Source: Caryophanales bacterium (lineage in GTDB: Bacteria; Bacillota; Bacilli; Bacillales; Amphibacillaceae). Taken from it: DNA of 64,000 bases. Shown one piece after another: positions 44,973-54,785 of the stretch. The notes under the pieces were generated by a model. That model saw only the letters and a program-made list of their open reading frames with translations. It made no database searches and was not told the DNA's origin. The translations under genes were made by a program, and so were the position numbers. Position 1 is the stretch's first letter, and every line of letters starts with the position of its first letter. The stretch is taken from the NCBI GenBank assembly GCA_026168805.1, contig JAPFDS010000061.1, forward strand, positions 62,001 through 126,000, read 5' to 3'.

Positions 44973-46151
44973 ATGAAAGATGTAGTACGAGAAAAGGTGC
45001 AAGCGATTGAAGAAGATATGATTCAATGGAGAAGATATTTACATACGTATCCTGAAGTCTCTTATGAAGAAGTCAAAACTTCACAATTTGTCTATGATAC
45101 TTTACAATCATTTGGAGACATTGAAGTTACAAGACCGACGCGTACAAGTGTTATGGGACGATTGGTTGGCCATACACCAGGAAAAACACTAGCCATTCGC
45201 GCAGATATGGATGCGCTGCCAATTCAGGAACAAAATGATTTCGCGTATGCCTCGAAAAATGACGGTGTCATGCACGCATGTGGACATGACGGTCATACAG
45301 CTATTTTATTAGGAACAGCGAAAATCCTTGCAGAGATGCAAAGTGAAATTGTTGGAGAAATACGTTTTTTATTTCAACATGCAGAAGAACTCCATCCAGG
45401 AGGAGCGCAGGAAATGGTGAAAGCGGGAGTGCTAGAAGGTGTTGACCAAGTGATCGGACTGCATCTCTTAACGCCAATTGACCATCATTTTATCGCTATT
45501 GGGGAAGGTGCTATGACGGCTAATAGTGATACATTTCATATAACCATTCAAGGGAAAGGTGGACATGCATCTGAGCCAGAAAAAACAATCGATCCCATTG
45601 GTATCGGTGCTGAAGTTGTTAGTAATCTTCAACAAATACCATCAAGAAATATTGGCGTGAATGATAAAGTTGTGTTATCTGTTACAAAGTTTCATGCCGG
45701 AACAGCGAATAATATTATTCCATCAACGGTAGAAATAACTGGATCGGTTCGTACGATTCATGAAAAAACGCGGGCACTCATTCCTAAACGAGTGGAACAA
45801 ATTGTAGACGGTCTTACGAAGGCTCATGGTGCGACATATGACTTGGCGTACAATTACGGATATAGTGCAGTGGTAAATGACAAACATGTATCTAAAGAAA
45901 TCACACGTATTTCAAGAGAGTTATTTGGAAATGAACGGGTTCTGATTTTTCCACCAGGGTCGATGATGGGTAGTGAAGACTTCTCAGCGTTTTCAAATGA
46001 AGTTCCTGGATGTTTTATCGGACTTGGTGCTGGAAATAAAGAAGCAGGTATTGTCCATCCACACCACCATCCAAAGTTTACTATTGAAGAAAGTTCTTTA
46101 GTAAAAGGTGTTAACATATTTGTAACAGCTGCTTTAGAAATGAATAGATAG
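44973..46151 (+). CDS. M20D-family N-acyl-amino-acid amidohydrolase
   Basis: 392 aa two-metal hydrolase of the M20D (aminoacylase/hippurate hydrolase) family. Metal-binding elements are MHACGHDGHTAILLG, FQHAEELHPGGAQ (catalytic Glu pair), and later IGLHLLT and GSEDFSAFSNEVPGCF. It removes acyl groups from N-acylated amino acids or acts on indole-acetyl-amino acids; substrate unknown. ATG 44973 is chosen with AAAAGGTGG upstream. It is followed after 35 bases by a glutamate symporter gene. Confidence 0.9.
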   Translation: MKDVVREKVQAIEEDMIQWRRYLHTYPEVSYEEVKTSQFVYDTLQSFGDIEVTRPTRTSVMGRLVGHTPGKTLAIRADMDALPIQEQNDFAYASKNDGVMHACGHDGHTAILLGTAKILAEMQSEIVGEIRFLFQHAEELHPGGAQEMVKAGVLEGVDQVIGLHLLTPIDHHFIAIGEGAMTANSDTFHITIQGKGGHASEPEKTIDPIGIGAEVVSNLQQIPSRNIGVNDKVVLSVTKFHAGTANNIIPSTVEITGSVRTIHEKTRALIPKRVEQIVDGLTKAHGATYDLAYNYGYSAVVNDKHVSKEITRISRELFGNERVLIFPPGSMMGSEDFSAFSNEVPGCFIGLGAGNKEAGIVHPHHHPKFTIEESSLVKGVNIFVTAALEMNR

Positions 46152-46186
46152 AGCATATATAAAACAGATTGTAAAGGGGGAATCGT

Positions 46187-47623
46187 ATGGAAATACTCGT
46201 AGCTTTCTCTGTGCTTGCTGGGTTTCTTTTACTGGGTACTTTACTACGAGCAAAATTAAAGTTTTTTCAATATATCTTTTTACCAGCATCCGTCATAGGT
46301 GGCTTTATCGGATTCATTTTTGGACCGATGATTTTGAAAAGTTATGCAGTCATTCCTATTCCAGAAGATTGGCTAACGATTTATTCTTTATTACCAGGAA
46401 TATTGATTGTTCCAGTGGTAGCATCTGTACCTTTTGGAGTGAAGTTCAAGCGCATTTTCGGCAAACAAGCAAAAGAAGAAAAGCAACGTCTGGGCGCGAA
46501 AGTTGAAAAGAAGCAATCTTCTGCTACTAGAAATGTAATCTTGCTTTTATTCGTATTATTTCTCGTCACGCAAAGCCAAGGAGTCATTGGATTAGCGGTC
46601 CATTACGTGTTTAGTATATTTAGCCCAGGAACCGATTTTTATCCAACGTTTGGGACAGAAGTTGCCGCAGGGTTTTCTGGAGGACATGGAACAGCAGGAG
46701 TTATAGGTAACTTATTACATGGCATGAATGAACCGTACTGGGAAATAGCTCAAGGGGTAACCGTTACGATGGCAACGTTTGGAATTATTTGTGGGATATT
46801 GATTGGTATTGCTCTCATTAATTTTGCCTCTCGAAAAGGGCACACAGAGTTTTTTAGTAGGCCTGGTGAATTTTCGAGCAGTATGTTAAAAGGATATGAG
46901 CGGGATCCTCATAAGCGTGAAAGTATCGGTCAAGAAACAACAGTTAGTACGTCGATTGATACACTTGCTTTTCATATGGCTATTATTTTAGCCGGTAGTG
47001 GGTTGTCTTATGGACTGCTTGCATTTATCAAATTTATCGGAATTCCTTTATTAGATAGTATTCCTGTGTGGGCATATACAATTATTGTTATGTACGGGGT
47101 ATGGTGGCTAATGACGCAACTGAATGTCAGTTGGATGGTAGACAAAGCGATTATGTCAAAAATCGCAAGCACATTTACGGATTTTGCAGTTGTAGCTGCC
47201 ATCATTAGTATCCCAATAGAGGCTGTGATGTCTTACTTCCTGCCGGTGATCGTAACAATACTGATTGCTTTAGCGGTGACGACCTATGGAGCATATTGGT
47301 TATGTAAGCGATTGTTTAAACGCTTTTGGTTTGAGAGAAGTATGGCAGTGCTCGGAACGACAACTGGAGTGTTTATTACAGGATTGTTGTTACTAAAAAT
47401 GGTCGATCCAGAGTATAAATCATCTGTTTTGACAGAGTATTCGATTAGTTATTCAGTGAATTCTATTTTCAGTTTTGTCATTATTCCACTGATGTTTGGA
47501 GTACTAATTTCACAAGGAATCGCGATTGGTCTACTTGTAAATATTGGTATTGTAGCAATCGGAGCTATTATGTTATTTTTCTACCAGCGAAGGAAGTATG
47601 ATTCATCAGAAGCACTGGAATGA
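46187..47623 (+). CDS. GltS-type sodium:glutamate symporter
   Basis: 478 aa membrane protein of the ESS (GltS) family with two repeats of about five helices. It has PASVIGGFIGFIFGP near residue 45, the re-entrant loop GTEVAAGFSGGHGTAG (about 163-178), and its repeat counterpart ERSMAVLGTTTGVFITGLLLL. It is about 70 residues longer than E. coli GltS, with a charged loop (KQAKEEKQRLGAKVEKKQ) between helices 3 and 4. It probably brings in glutamate, possibly a related acidic or N-acyl amino acid, as a pair with the amidohydrolase. Confidence 0.85.
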   Translation: MEILVAFSVLAGFLLLGTLLRAKLKFFQYIFLPASVIGGFIGFIFGPMILKSYAVIPIPEDWLTIYSLLPGILIVPVVASVPFGVKFKRIFGKQAKEEKQRLGAKVEKKQSSATRNVILLLFVLFLVTQSQGVIGLAVHYVFSIFSPGTDFYPTFGTEVAAGFSGGHGTAGVIGNLLHGMNEPYWEIAQGVTVTMATFGIICGILIGIALINFASRKGHTEFFSRPGEFSSSMLKGYERDPHKRESIGQETTVSTSIDTLAFHMAIILAGSGLSYGLLAFIKFIGIPLLDSIPVWAYTIIVMYGVWWLMTQLNVSWMVDKAIMSKIASTFTDFAVVAAIISIPIEAVMSYFLPVIVTILIALAVTTYGAYWLCKRLFKRFWFERSMAVLGTTTGVFITGLLLLKMVDPEYKSSVLTEYSISYSVNSIFSFVIIPLMFGVLISQGIAIGLLVNIGIVAIGAIMLFFYQRRKYDSSEALE

Positions 47624-47646
47624 TAGAAAATAAGAAATACAAATGG

Positions 47647-47676
47647 AAAACGCCATACATATTGATGGCGTTTTTT
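47647..47676. terminator. Bidirectional intrinsic terminator
   Basis: AAAACGCCAT and ATGGCGTTTT pair across an 8-base loop, with a T-run on the plus strand and an A-run before it, between the convergent symporter and ung genes. Confidence 0.88.
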
Positions 47677-47682
47677 CATTTG

Positions 47683-48363
47683 TCAATCTTCATAAATCGC
47701 CCAATCAATCGGTTCTTGGTTCGAACGTTTTAAATATGCATTAGCTGCTGAAAAGGGGTGACTACCGAAGAATCCTCTATAAGCAGACAATGGACTTGGA
47801 TGTGGAGATGTAATGATATAATGTTTGTCTGTATCAATGAGTTTCACTTTTTGTTGGGCAGCTTTTCCCCATAATATATAGACGATTGGTTGTTCCTTAT
47901 CGTTTAACGTACGAATGATCTCATCCGTAAACATCTCCCAGCCTTTCCCTCTATGAGAAAATGCTTTCCCTTTTTCTACCGTAAGAGTTGTGTTGAGTAA
48001 AAGTACCCCTTGTTTAGCCCATTTGATTAAATTTCCATGACTCGGAATCTCGCATCCTAGATCACTTGCAAGCTCTTTCCATATGTTTTTTAACGAAGGA
48101 GGCATAGGAACACCCCTTTGAACAGAAAAACTTAACCCATGTGCTTGGTTCGGGCCATGGTAAGGGTCTTGCCCAAGAATGACCACTTTCACATGTTGAA
48201 ATGGAGTATAATGAAGCGCGTTAAAAATATCATTCATTGGTGGATAAATCGTTTTAGCTGCATATTCATCTTTTAAAAATGTACGTAGATTCTTATAATA
48301 AGGCAATGCAAATTGCTTCCTTAATAAAGGTTCCCAATCATTTGTAAGTATTTGTTGTGTCAA
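47683..48363 (-). CDS. ung: Uracil-DNA glycosylase
   Basis: 226 aa family-1 uracil-DNA glycosylase; removes uracil from DNA. The catalytic aspartate loop is [18 protein letters not shown], the uracil-binding asparagine is in [12 protein letters not shown], and the DNA-probing leucine loop is [17 protein letters not shown]. Full length for the family. The start codon is TTG 48363 with AGGAAGTG upstream. Confidence 0.97.
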   Translation of the reverse strand: MTQQILTNDWEPLLRKQFALPYYKNLRTFLKDEYAAKTIYPPMNDIFNALHYTPFQHVKVVILGQDPYHGPNQAHGLSFSVQRGVPMPPSLKNIWKELASDLGCEIPSHGNLIKWAKQGVLLLNTTLTVEKGKAFSHRGKGWEMFTDEIIRTLNDKEQPIVYILWGKAAQQKVKLIDTDKHYIITSPHPSPLSAYRGFFGSHPFSAANAYLKRSNQEPIDWAIYED

Positions 48364-48528
48364 TCCATCACTTCCTCATTGTATTTTCTGTTTTCCTAGA
48401 CGTATTTTACACACACTTATCATACAAAAAATGGAGTGCATGTATCAATCGTTTTTTGATAGTGGTCGTATGTGGGTCAAATATGAGTCCATAGAACTAT
48501 AAAAATCTCTAAATATTGTAAATAACAG

Positions 48529-48557
48529 TTGTTTCTTGTTGAAAAAATAAGTATAAT
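48529..48557 (+). promoter_or_regulatory. SigA-type promoter of the LCP gene
   Basis: TTGTTT (48529-48534) and TATAAT (48552-48557) are separated by 17 bases, about 35 bases before the start codon. Confidence 0.65.
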
Positions 48558-48592
48558 GTAGCGTAGTAAGTTTTTCTTAGGAGGAGACGCGC

Positions 48593-49516
48593 ATGAAGCG
48601 TAGCGAAGTTAGAAAAAATAAAAAGAAACGGTGGTACAAAATACCGCTTATTGTTTTAAGTGTACTAGTTATTATAGGTGGAGTTTGGTTACTATCGATT
48701 TACAATAAAGCAAAAACAACCGTGAATGATAAAATGTATCAAGAAGTTGAATCCATAGATAAAGCTGTTTCAAAGAAAAAAGTGAAAGATAAAGAGCAAC
48801 TAAATGTTCTTATTATGGGAATTGATGTAAGTGAAGGAGATTCAGGTCGTTCCGATTCGATGATGGTTGCTACATTAAATCCACAAGAAGATTCGATGAA
48901 ACTAATCAGTATCCCACGTGATACACGTACGGAAATTATCGGTAAAGGAATCGATGATAAAATTAACCATGCGTATTCTTTCGGTAAAGAAGATATGGCT
49001 ATTGCGACTGTGGAGAATTTTTTAGACATTGAAATTGATTACCATATTAGTTTAAATATGACAGGTTTACAAATGCTCATTGATGAACTCGGCGGAGTGA
49101 CAGTGAATAGTGAACTTGCTTGGCAAGATGGTAGCTATAATTTTGAAAAAGGACCAACAGATTTGGACGGTAAAAAAGCTCTAGCTTACGTTCGTATGCG
49201 TAAAGAAGATCCCTCCGGTGACTTCGGTCGTGCGAAGAGACAGAGACAAGTCGTTGAAGCGATGATTAAAAAAGGCGCATCTATTGGCTCAGTTAATAAG
49301 GTTGGAAGTATAATAGATATACTTGGAGATGATAATCTTAAAACGAGTGCTGATTTTGATGATGTAAAACGTCTCTTTACTGGATATTCAGGAGTACGTA
49401 AAAATATTGAAAGCTATCAAGTTCAAGGCCAAGGGCAAATGATCGATGGAATTTATTATTATGTAGTTTCTGAAGAAGAAAAACAAAATGTCCATCAAAT
49501 GATTATGAACAATTAA
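48593..49516 (+). CDS. LytR-CpsA-Psr (LCP) family cell-wall polymer ligase
   Basis: 307 aa. A basic N-terminus is followed by one membrane helix (IPLIVLSVLVIIGGVWLLSI) and an extracellular LCP domain with LIMGID, GRSDSMMVATLNP, SIPRDTRTEI, KINHAYSFG and YVRMRKEDPSGDFGRAKRQRQ, the arginine and aspartate set that binds the pyrophosphate of lipid-linked polymers. Enzymes of this group attach teichoic acids or capsular polymers to peptidoglycan (TagT/U/V). Which polymer is unknown. Monocistronic. Confidence 0.93.
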   Translation: MKRSEVRKNKKKRWYKIPLIVLSVLVIIGGVWLLSIYNKAKTTVNDKMYQEVESIDKAVSKKKVKDKEQLNVLIMGIDVSEGDSGRSDSMMVATLNPQEDSMKLISIPRDTRTEIIGKGIDDKINHAYSFGKEDMAIATVENFLDIEIDYHISLNMTGLQMLIDELGGVTVNSELAWQDGSYNFEKGPTDLDGKKALAYVRMRKEDPSGDFGRAKRQRQVVEAMIKKGASIGSVNKVGSIIDILGDDNLKTSADFDDVKRLFTGYSGVRKNIESYQVQGQGQMIDGIYYYVVSEEEKQNVHQMIMNN

Positions 49517-49531
49517 AAACGTTGCTAATCA

Positions 49532-49566
49532 AATTCTCATGTACGAGTGCGTACATGAGAATTTTT
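49532..49566 (+). terminator. Intrinsic terminator of the LCP gene
   Basis: AATTCTCATGTACG and CGTACATGAGAATT form a 14-bp perfect stem with a 4-base loop followed by TTTT. Confidence 0.88.
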
Positions 49567-49742
49567 ATGTCTACATGCTATCAATCACACGATTTACACA
49601 AAAGTTTTAATAATGATTTAAAATAATACGATATATGCCGATATAAACAATGAATAAAAAAATGAGTTTTATGAAATTATTATGACAAGAAGATGAAAAT
49701 TCCGAATTATCAATATATAACGTTGAGGACAGGAGGGAAAAC

Positions 49743-50375
49743 ATGAATGTTCCATGTCAAACAGAAGACAATAATGAACAGCTGCTTTGTGAAAAACAAG
49801 TCATGTTTTTAGATGAGTTTTTAAAGACAAGAATGAAAAAGGCATTTGAAGATATATTAGGGAATAAAAAAACTGGTTTTAATAGCGGGCATATTGCCGA
49901 AGAGTGGGAATTTATTCATTACGAAGATGCAGGGAATAACTGGAGAACAGACGGTGATTTATTTTGTGAATGTGGAAGAAAACTTCGGTATCAATACACA
50001 TTAGCGAATAAGACTACAGGCTTACAAAAACACTTTGGTTTGAACCATTTAACAGAACATACAGGAATTCAACCAGACGTTGCTCGTCAAATTGTAAAGG
50101 AACTGAAGCAGTTAAAAAGTGAGAAACGTGAAATCATTCAGAAATGTATCGATGATTGGACACTCACATCTGAAGGAATTAAATGGATGCCACCTCTGGA
50201 TCAATTACCTGAAGATATTTCTTGGCATCTTACAGAGCAAATGCCGTTACTAGAACGTCAATTGAAACGTCTCAGGCAAATCATTCAAGAAGAAAGCCGA
50301 CGTTTGAACGAGAAAGCCTTGCAAAAAATTGTCGCTGAAGAGAAAAAGAAATTAGCAGAAAAAGGGCTTTTATAA
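49743..50375 (+). CDS. Unknown protein with a CxC motif and helical C-terminus
   Basis: 210 aa, not recognised. The middle has FCECGRKLRYQYTL, a half zinc-ribbon-like CxC that lacks a second cysteine pair, followed by GLQKHFGLNHLTEHTG, whose histidines could complete a metal site. Residues about 110-210 are helical and charged (coiled coil), ending EEKKKLAEKGLL. The start ATG follows GGACAGGAGGG. Similar proteins occur in bacilli without a known role. Monocistronic. Confidence 0.75.
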   Translation: MNVPCQTEDNNEQLLCEKQVMFLDEFLKTRMKKAFEDILGNKKTGFNSGHIAEEWEFIHYEDAGNNWRTDGDLFCECGRKLRYQYTLANKTTGLQKHFGLNHLTEHTGIQPDVARQIVKELKQLKSEKREIIQKCIDDWTLTSEGIKWMPPLDQLPEDISWHLTEQMPLLERQLKRLRQIIQEESRRLNEKALQKIVAEEKKKLAEKGLL

Positions 50376-50463
50376 CAACATATATTTTCTACTGTGGTAC
50401 AATTATGCGGTGATTATGAAAATACAGTATTGAAATCACGTCAAAGAAGGGAATTTATGTTGT

Positions 50464-50940
50464 ATGAACATACCATTTAAACAATGGAGTGCATGGACTC
50501 TAGTATTATTTTGGATGGGCGTTATTTTTTATTTATCTCATCAACCGGCAGATGAATCAAGTGCACTGAGCTCTGGAATCGTCGAACAGATCATAGCTTT
50601 TTTTGAAACGATTACGAGAAAGTCGTTTTCTGATGCAGATTGGATGCATTATTTTATCCGAAAAGGTGCGCATTTGTTTGCATATTTTTTATTAGCCATA
50701 TTGCTCATGCATGCGTGGTTGCAAACAGGTTGGCGAGGCGCGAAACAAATCATTGTCACACTTATTATGTGTGTTCTTTACGCTACTTCAGATGAAATTC
50801 ACCAACTGTTTATTCCTGGAAGAAGCGGTGAAGTAACAGACGTTATCATTGATTCTGTAGGAGCTTCGATTGGTATACTTACATTTTTAATCATTCATAA
50901 AATCGTTCTACTTATACAAAAACACAAAAAATCCACCTAA
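50464..50940 (+). CDS. VanZ-like family membrane protein
   Basis: 158 aa. Four membrane helices with the VanZ-like marks FYLSHQPAD near residue 25, RKGAHLFAYFLLAI, and ATSDEIHQLFIPGRSGEVTDVIIDSVGA. Proteins of this family are linked to low-level teicoplanin resistance in one case, but most are uncharacterised. The ATG begins in the sequence TTGTATGAACATACC; the ribosome binding site (AAGAAGGG) is about 20 bases upstream, which is far, so a start at the TTG/ATG pair is approximate. Confidence 0.85.
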   Translation: MNIPFKQWSAWTLVLFWMGVIFYLSHQPADESSALSSGIVEQIIAFFETITRKSFSDADWMHYFIRKGAHLFAYFLLAILLMHAWLQTGWRGAKQIIVTLIMCVLYATSDEIHQLFIPGRSGEVTDVIIDSVGASIGILTFLIIHKIVLLIQKHKKST

Positions 50941-50960
50941 GTATTGTAGGCGGATTTTTT
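50926..50960. terminator. Bidirectional intrinsic terminator
   Basis: AAAAATCCACCTA and TAGGCGGATTTTT pair with one mismatch. The left arm includes the last codons of the VanZ-like gene. T-runs on both strands serve the convergent binding-protein gene too. Confidence 0.85.
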
Positions 50961-50968
50961 GTTTCTTC

Positions 50969-52630
50969 TTACTCTTCTAACGTCACTTCTTGTAACTGTA
51001 AGATTTGCGTTGGTAATTGAGTTAGTCCTTTGACTTCATCCCTGACACCTAATATATACTCCTGATGATGAATGTAAATCATTGGTGCAATTTCAACTAA
51101 TAGTTCTTGTGCTTCTCCATAAATCTCTAAGCGCTCATCATCTCCTGGAGTTTTACGTCCTTTTTCGAGTAATGCATCTAACTCAGGATCATCTGTAAAC
51201 GTACGGTTTCCAGGTTCTCCGAAGTTATCTGAATGGAATAATGCATACATGGCATAGTCAGCGTCCCCAGTAGGCGTCGACCAACCTAGGATAAACATAT
51301 CATGCTCACCGTTCGCCGTTTCCTCAAGATATGCACCCCACTCAATTTCTTCTACTTTTACTTCAATGCCAATTTCTTTTAATTGTGATTGTAAATTTAC
51401 CGCTGTATCGATTCGCTCTCGGCTATCATTTGTCCAAATGGTTGTTTCAAATCCATCCGGATATCCAGCATCAGCAAGCAACTCTTTTGCTTTTTCAATG
51501 TCGTAATCAAGTCCTGATACACTGTCGTCAAACCCAAATACATCTGGTGGAATCGGGCCAATGGCTGGAATTCCGAATCCATCATAAATCCCCTCGATGA
51601 TTTCTTCTTTATCAATCGCCATCGAAATCGCCTGACGAACCCGCACATCATCAAATGGTTCTTTATCCATATTAAATCCAATATAGGACAGACTTACACT
51701 CGATTGTGTTTGTACACCAGCACCGTCTGTTTGTTCAATTTGATCGTAGTCAGATGGACTTAATGGGTCTGCGATATGTGATTCCCCTGTCTCCAGTTCA
51801 GCAACGCGTGTTAAATCTTCGGAGACTACTTTAAATACGACAGAATCTAGTAATGCATTGTCTCCCCAATAATCTTCATTTCGTACGAGACGGATAGAAT
51901 CACCAGATTTCCATTCGTCAAAGACAAAATATCCTGTTCCAACTGGATTTTCATTGACAACTGATCCAGGATCTTCGCCGTCTTCCATCGCTTCATAATC
52001 TTGTTCGATGATGTCCAGTGCTACCATCGCTCCTCCGCTATGAGCTAAATGTGCAGGAAGGGGTGCGAATGGATACTCGGTCGTAAATCTCACCGTGTAA
52101 TCATCAACGACTTCAATATCTGTAACCATTTCAAATAAAAACTTACGAGGAGAAGCCATATCGTCATCTAACACTCTCTCGATATTTGCTTTTACAACAT
52201 CGGCATTAAATTCAGATCCGTCATGAAATGTAATATCCTCCCGTAATGTAAATTCCCAAATATCGTCTTCTACTGCTTCCCAGCTTTCTGCAAGTTGTGG
52301 TTGAACGTCTAAATTTTCATCCAGTTGGGTGAGAGATTCATAGATGTTTTCTTGTACATCACTTGAAGGTACATCGTTGGAACCAGCTGGATCAAGCGAT
52401 ACAGCTTCAGCAGATTTAGCGATTACGAGTTCATTGTCTCCACTGATCTCACTACTTTCCTCTTCGTCATCATCTCCCTCAGACTCTGAAGCGTCGTCAT
52501 CATCTGTTTCTTCTTCTTTAGCGTCATCTTCACCATCATCACTGCCTGGCTCACTAGCACATGCTATGAGTGCAATGCTGAGAAGAAGAGTTAAGACGAA
52601 CAGAAGAAAGGACTTCTTTTGTACTGTCAT
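50969..52630 (-). CDS. Peptide/nickel ABC transporter substrate-binding lipoprotein
   Basis: 553 aa family-5 extracellular solute-binding protein (OppA/DppA/GsiB type). The signal ends in the lipobox LSIALIACAS; a very acidic linker (about 25-60) follows, then the fold-specific VQENIYESLTQLDENLDVQPQLAESWE and TLREDITFHDGSEFNADVV. ATG 52630 is chosen with GGGGGTAATC upstream; the in-frame extension to 52756 has none. The gene is divergent from the permease and ATPase genes that complete the transporter. The ligand is probably a di- or oligopeptide. Confidence 0.9.
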   Translation of the reverse strand: MTVQKKSFLLFVLTLLLSIALIACASEPGSDDGEDDAKEEETDDDDASESEGDDDEEESSEISGDNELVIAKSAEAVSLDPAGSNDVPSSDVQENIYESLTQLDENLDVQPQLAESWEAVEDDIWEFTLREDITFHDGSEFNADVVKANIERVLDDDMASPRKFLFEMVTDIEVVDDYTVRFTTEYPFAPLPAHLAHSGGAMVALDIIEQDYEAMEDGEDPGSVVNENPVGTGYFVFDEWKSGDSIRLVRNEDYWGDNALLDSVVFKVVSEDLTRVAELETGESHIADPLSPSDYDQIEQTDGAGVQTQSSVSLSYIGFNMDKEPFDDVRVRQAISMAIDKEEIIEGIYDGFGIPAIGPIPPDVFGFDDSVSGLDYDIEKAKELLADAGYPDGFETTIWTNDSRERIDTAVNLQSQLKEIGIEVKVEEIEWGAYLEETANGEHDMFILGWSTPTGDADYAMYALFHSDNFGEPGNRTFTDDPELDALLEKGRKTPGDDERLEIYGEAQELLVEIAPMIYIHHQEYILGVRDEVKGLTQLPTQILQLQEVTLEE

Positions 52631-52793
52631 TTGATTACCCCCTATTTTTAAATGCTTTTTCAGTTTCATACACGATATTCCTTGTTCAGTAATTTGATAA
52701 AGTATTCGTTTCATTGTTAAGGAATGGTTGTATGAAATTGAATTTAGTGCATACACATATACAAAGTCTATGAGGAGAGGGTGGGAAATATTA

Positions 52794-53690
52794 ATGAATG
52801 TTCAAACAGATAATGATGCTATGAAGGTAAAGAAAAAACAACATCCAAGAGCAGAAGCATTTAAAAATTTTATGTATCGGTTTCGAAAAAACAAAGCTGC
52901 ACTTATTGGTGGAATTTTAATTCTTTCTTTTATAGTCATTGCGATTGTGGGACCGTTTTTTACTCCATACACATTTGATGAGCAGGAGATGACAAATAAA
53001 TTAGCATCTCCTTCCGCTGAGAATTGGTTTGGAACCGATCATTTTGGGAGAGACATTTTTAGTCGAGTCATTCACGGAATGAAAATCACGCTTTATATTG
53101 GTTTTTTCTCAGTTATATTAGGCGGAACGGTTGGCGTTTTTTTAGGCATTATCTCTGGTTATTATGGTAGAAAAGTAGACGCAATCATTATGCGGTGTAT
53201 GGATGTTCTGCTAGCTTTTCCAGGTATATTACTAGCCTTAGCTATTGTAAGTGTACTCGGCGGAAGTTTAAATAACGTCGTGATCGCTGTAGCCGTCTTT
53301 TCAGTCCCGGTCTTTGCCCGGATTGTTCGTAGTTCTACTTTAGAGGTCAAAAACTTAGAATATATCGATGCGATCAAAGCCCTCGGAGCGTCAGATGGAC
53401 GAATTATTAGTAAGCATATTTTGCCAAATGTAATGTCTCCATTGATCGTTCAAGCGACGCTGAATATTGCTACAGCCATTTTAGCGGCTAGTGGACTATC
53501 TTTCTTAGGATTAGGTGCAGATCAACCAACCCCAGAATGGGGATTGATGTTGAGTGATGGCAGGAATTATTTATTTAAAGCTCCGCACGTAGCATTTTTC
53601 CCAGGGGTTGCAATTGTATGTGTTGTACTTGCTTTTAATATTTTAGGAGACGGGTTGAGAGATGCACTTGATCCGAAAATGAAGCTGTAG
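52794..53690 (+). CDS. Peptide ABC transporter permease (DppC-like)
   Basis: 298 aa. An N-terminal cytoplasmic stretch is followed by six helices; the ATPase-coupling EAA loop reads EYIDAIKALGASDGRIISKHILPN. The family's N-terminal OppC domain (RFRKNKAALIGGILIL) is present. ATG 52794 follows a G-rich stretch (GAGGAGAGGGTGGG); the longer in-frame ATG at 52728 would overlap the divergent gene's leader. It is upstream of the DppB-like gene, the reverse of the usual B-C order. Confidence 0.88.
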   Translation: MNVQTDNDAMKVKKKQHPRAEAFKNFMYRFRKNKAALIGGILILSFIVIAIVGPFFTPYTFDEQEMTNKLASPSAENWFGTDHFGRDIFSRVIHGMKITLYIGFFSVILGGTVGVFLGIISGYYGRKVDAIIMRCMDVLLAFPGILLALAIVSVLGGSLNNVVIAVAVFSVPVFARIVRSSTLEVKNLEYIDAIKALGASDGRIISKHILPNVMSPLIVQATLNIATAILAASGLSFLGLGADQPTPEWGLMLSDGRNYLFKAPHVAFFPGVAIVCVVLAFNILGDGLRDALDPKMKL

Positions 53691-53706
53691 AAAGGAGTGT
53701 AGCTCT

Positions 53707-54666
53707 GTGTTTACTTTTATTGTTCGACGCTTACTGCAAACGATACCTGTTTTAATTGGTGTGACGATTCTTGTGTTTAGTTTAATGCATCTCATTCCGG
53801 GAGACCCAGCACAAATAATGGCTGGGGAAAGTGCTCCAGGCCATCAAGTAGAAGCCATTCGTGATCGACTAGGTCTCAATGAGCCGCTCCCTGTGCAGTA
53901 TGGAAAATATGTAGCCAATCTTATGCAAGGAGATTTAGGCACGTCTATTCGTAATAGTAAATCTGTCGCAGGAGAAATAGGCTCTCGATTTTGGGTAACA
54001 GTAGAACTGGCCGTGTATAGTACGATTTTAAGTATTTTTCTCGGACTGATTGCGGGAATTGTGTCCGCTGTTCGGCAATATTCATTTGCCGATATTAGTT
54101 TAATGATTATTGCTTTATTTGGATTGTCGATGCCGAACTTTTGGTTAGGCTTAATGCTCATGCAGTGGTTTGCCATTGGTATTGACGTGCCCAGTTGGAT
54201 TCCATTTATTGAATCGACCAATTGGTTCAAACCTTCGGGGTGGGGGAGTTTCAGCCAAGTCGTATTACCGGTTATTACACTTGGAACCAGTGGGGCAGCA
54301 ATTATTGCACGCATGACACGGTCAAGCTTATTAGAAGTGATTAGTGAGGATTATATTCGGACAGCACGAGCAAAGGGAGCAAAAGAACGCGTCGTTATTT
54401 ATCGGCATGCGCTTAAAAATGCCCTCATTCCTGTTGTAACAGTAGTAGGACTGCAATTTGGTGGACTGCTTGGCGGAACGGTGCTCACAGAAACAGTTTT
54501 CGCTATTAATGGAATGGGCTCACTCATCATCGATAACATTCAAGCGCGAGATTTCCCCATCGTCCAAGGCACCATTTTAGTTGTCTCGCTCTTATTCGTA
54601 TTTGTCAATTTAATCGTTGATATATCCTATCATTTCCTAAACAAACGGATTGATTTAAATGATTGA
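53707..54666 (+). CDS. Peptide ABC transporter permease (DppB-like)
   Basis: 319 aa with six membrane helices. It starts FIVRRLLQTIPVLIGVTILVF, typical of DppB/OppB; the coupling loop is EDYIRTARAKGAKERVVIYRHALKNALIP. GTG 53707 follows AAAGGAG. It is separated from the DppC gene by 16 bases. The stop codon is followed within two bases by palindromic element copy C1. Confidence 0.92.
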   Translation: MFTFIVRRLLQTIPVLIGVTILVFSLMHLIPGDPAQIMAGESAPGHQVEAIRDRLGLNEPLPVQYGKYVANLMQGDLGTSIRNSKSVAGEIGSRFWVTVELAVYSTILSIFLGLIAGIVSAVRQYSFADISLMIIALFGLSMPNFWLGLMLMQWFAIGIDVPSWIPFIESTNWFKPSGWGSFSQVVLPVITLGTSGAAIIARMTRSSLLEVISEDYIRTARAKGAKERVVIYRHALKNALIPVVTVVGLQFGGLLGGTVLTETVFAINGMGSLIIDNIQARDFPIVQGTILVVSLLFVFVNLIVDISYHFLNKRIDLND

Positions 54667-54774
54667 ATTTCATAATTACCGCTTTGACCTATATCTATGG
54701 ATACTGTAGTTTCGAACGGTCTAACGAAACTACAGAAGTAATAGATATAGCCTAAAATAAATATTATGGAATTC
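54665..54774. repeat. 110-bp palindromic element, copy C1
   Basis: It begins GAATTTCATAATTACC and ends ATTATGGAATTC (one change from the other copies). Arms CTATATCTAT and ATAGATATAG pair, as do CTGTAGTTTCG and CGAAACTACAG, around the loop AACGGTCTAA. It starts inside the DppB stop codon region and lies within the transporter operon. Confidence 0.92.
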
Positions 54775-54785
54775 AATATAAGATT

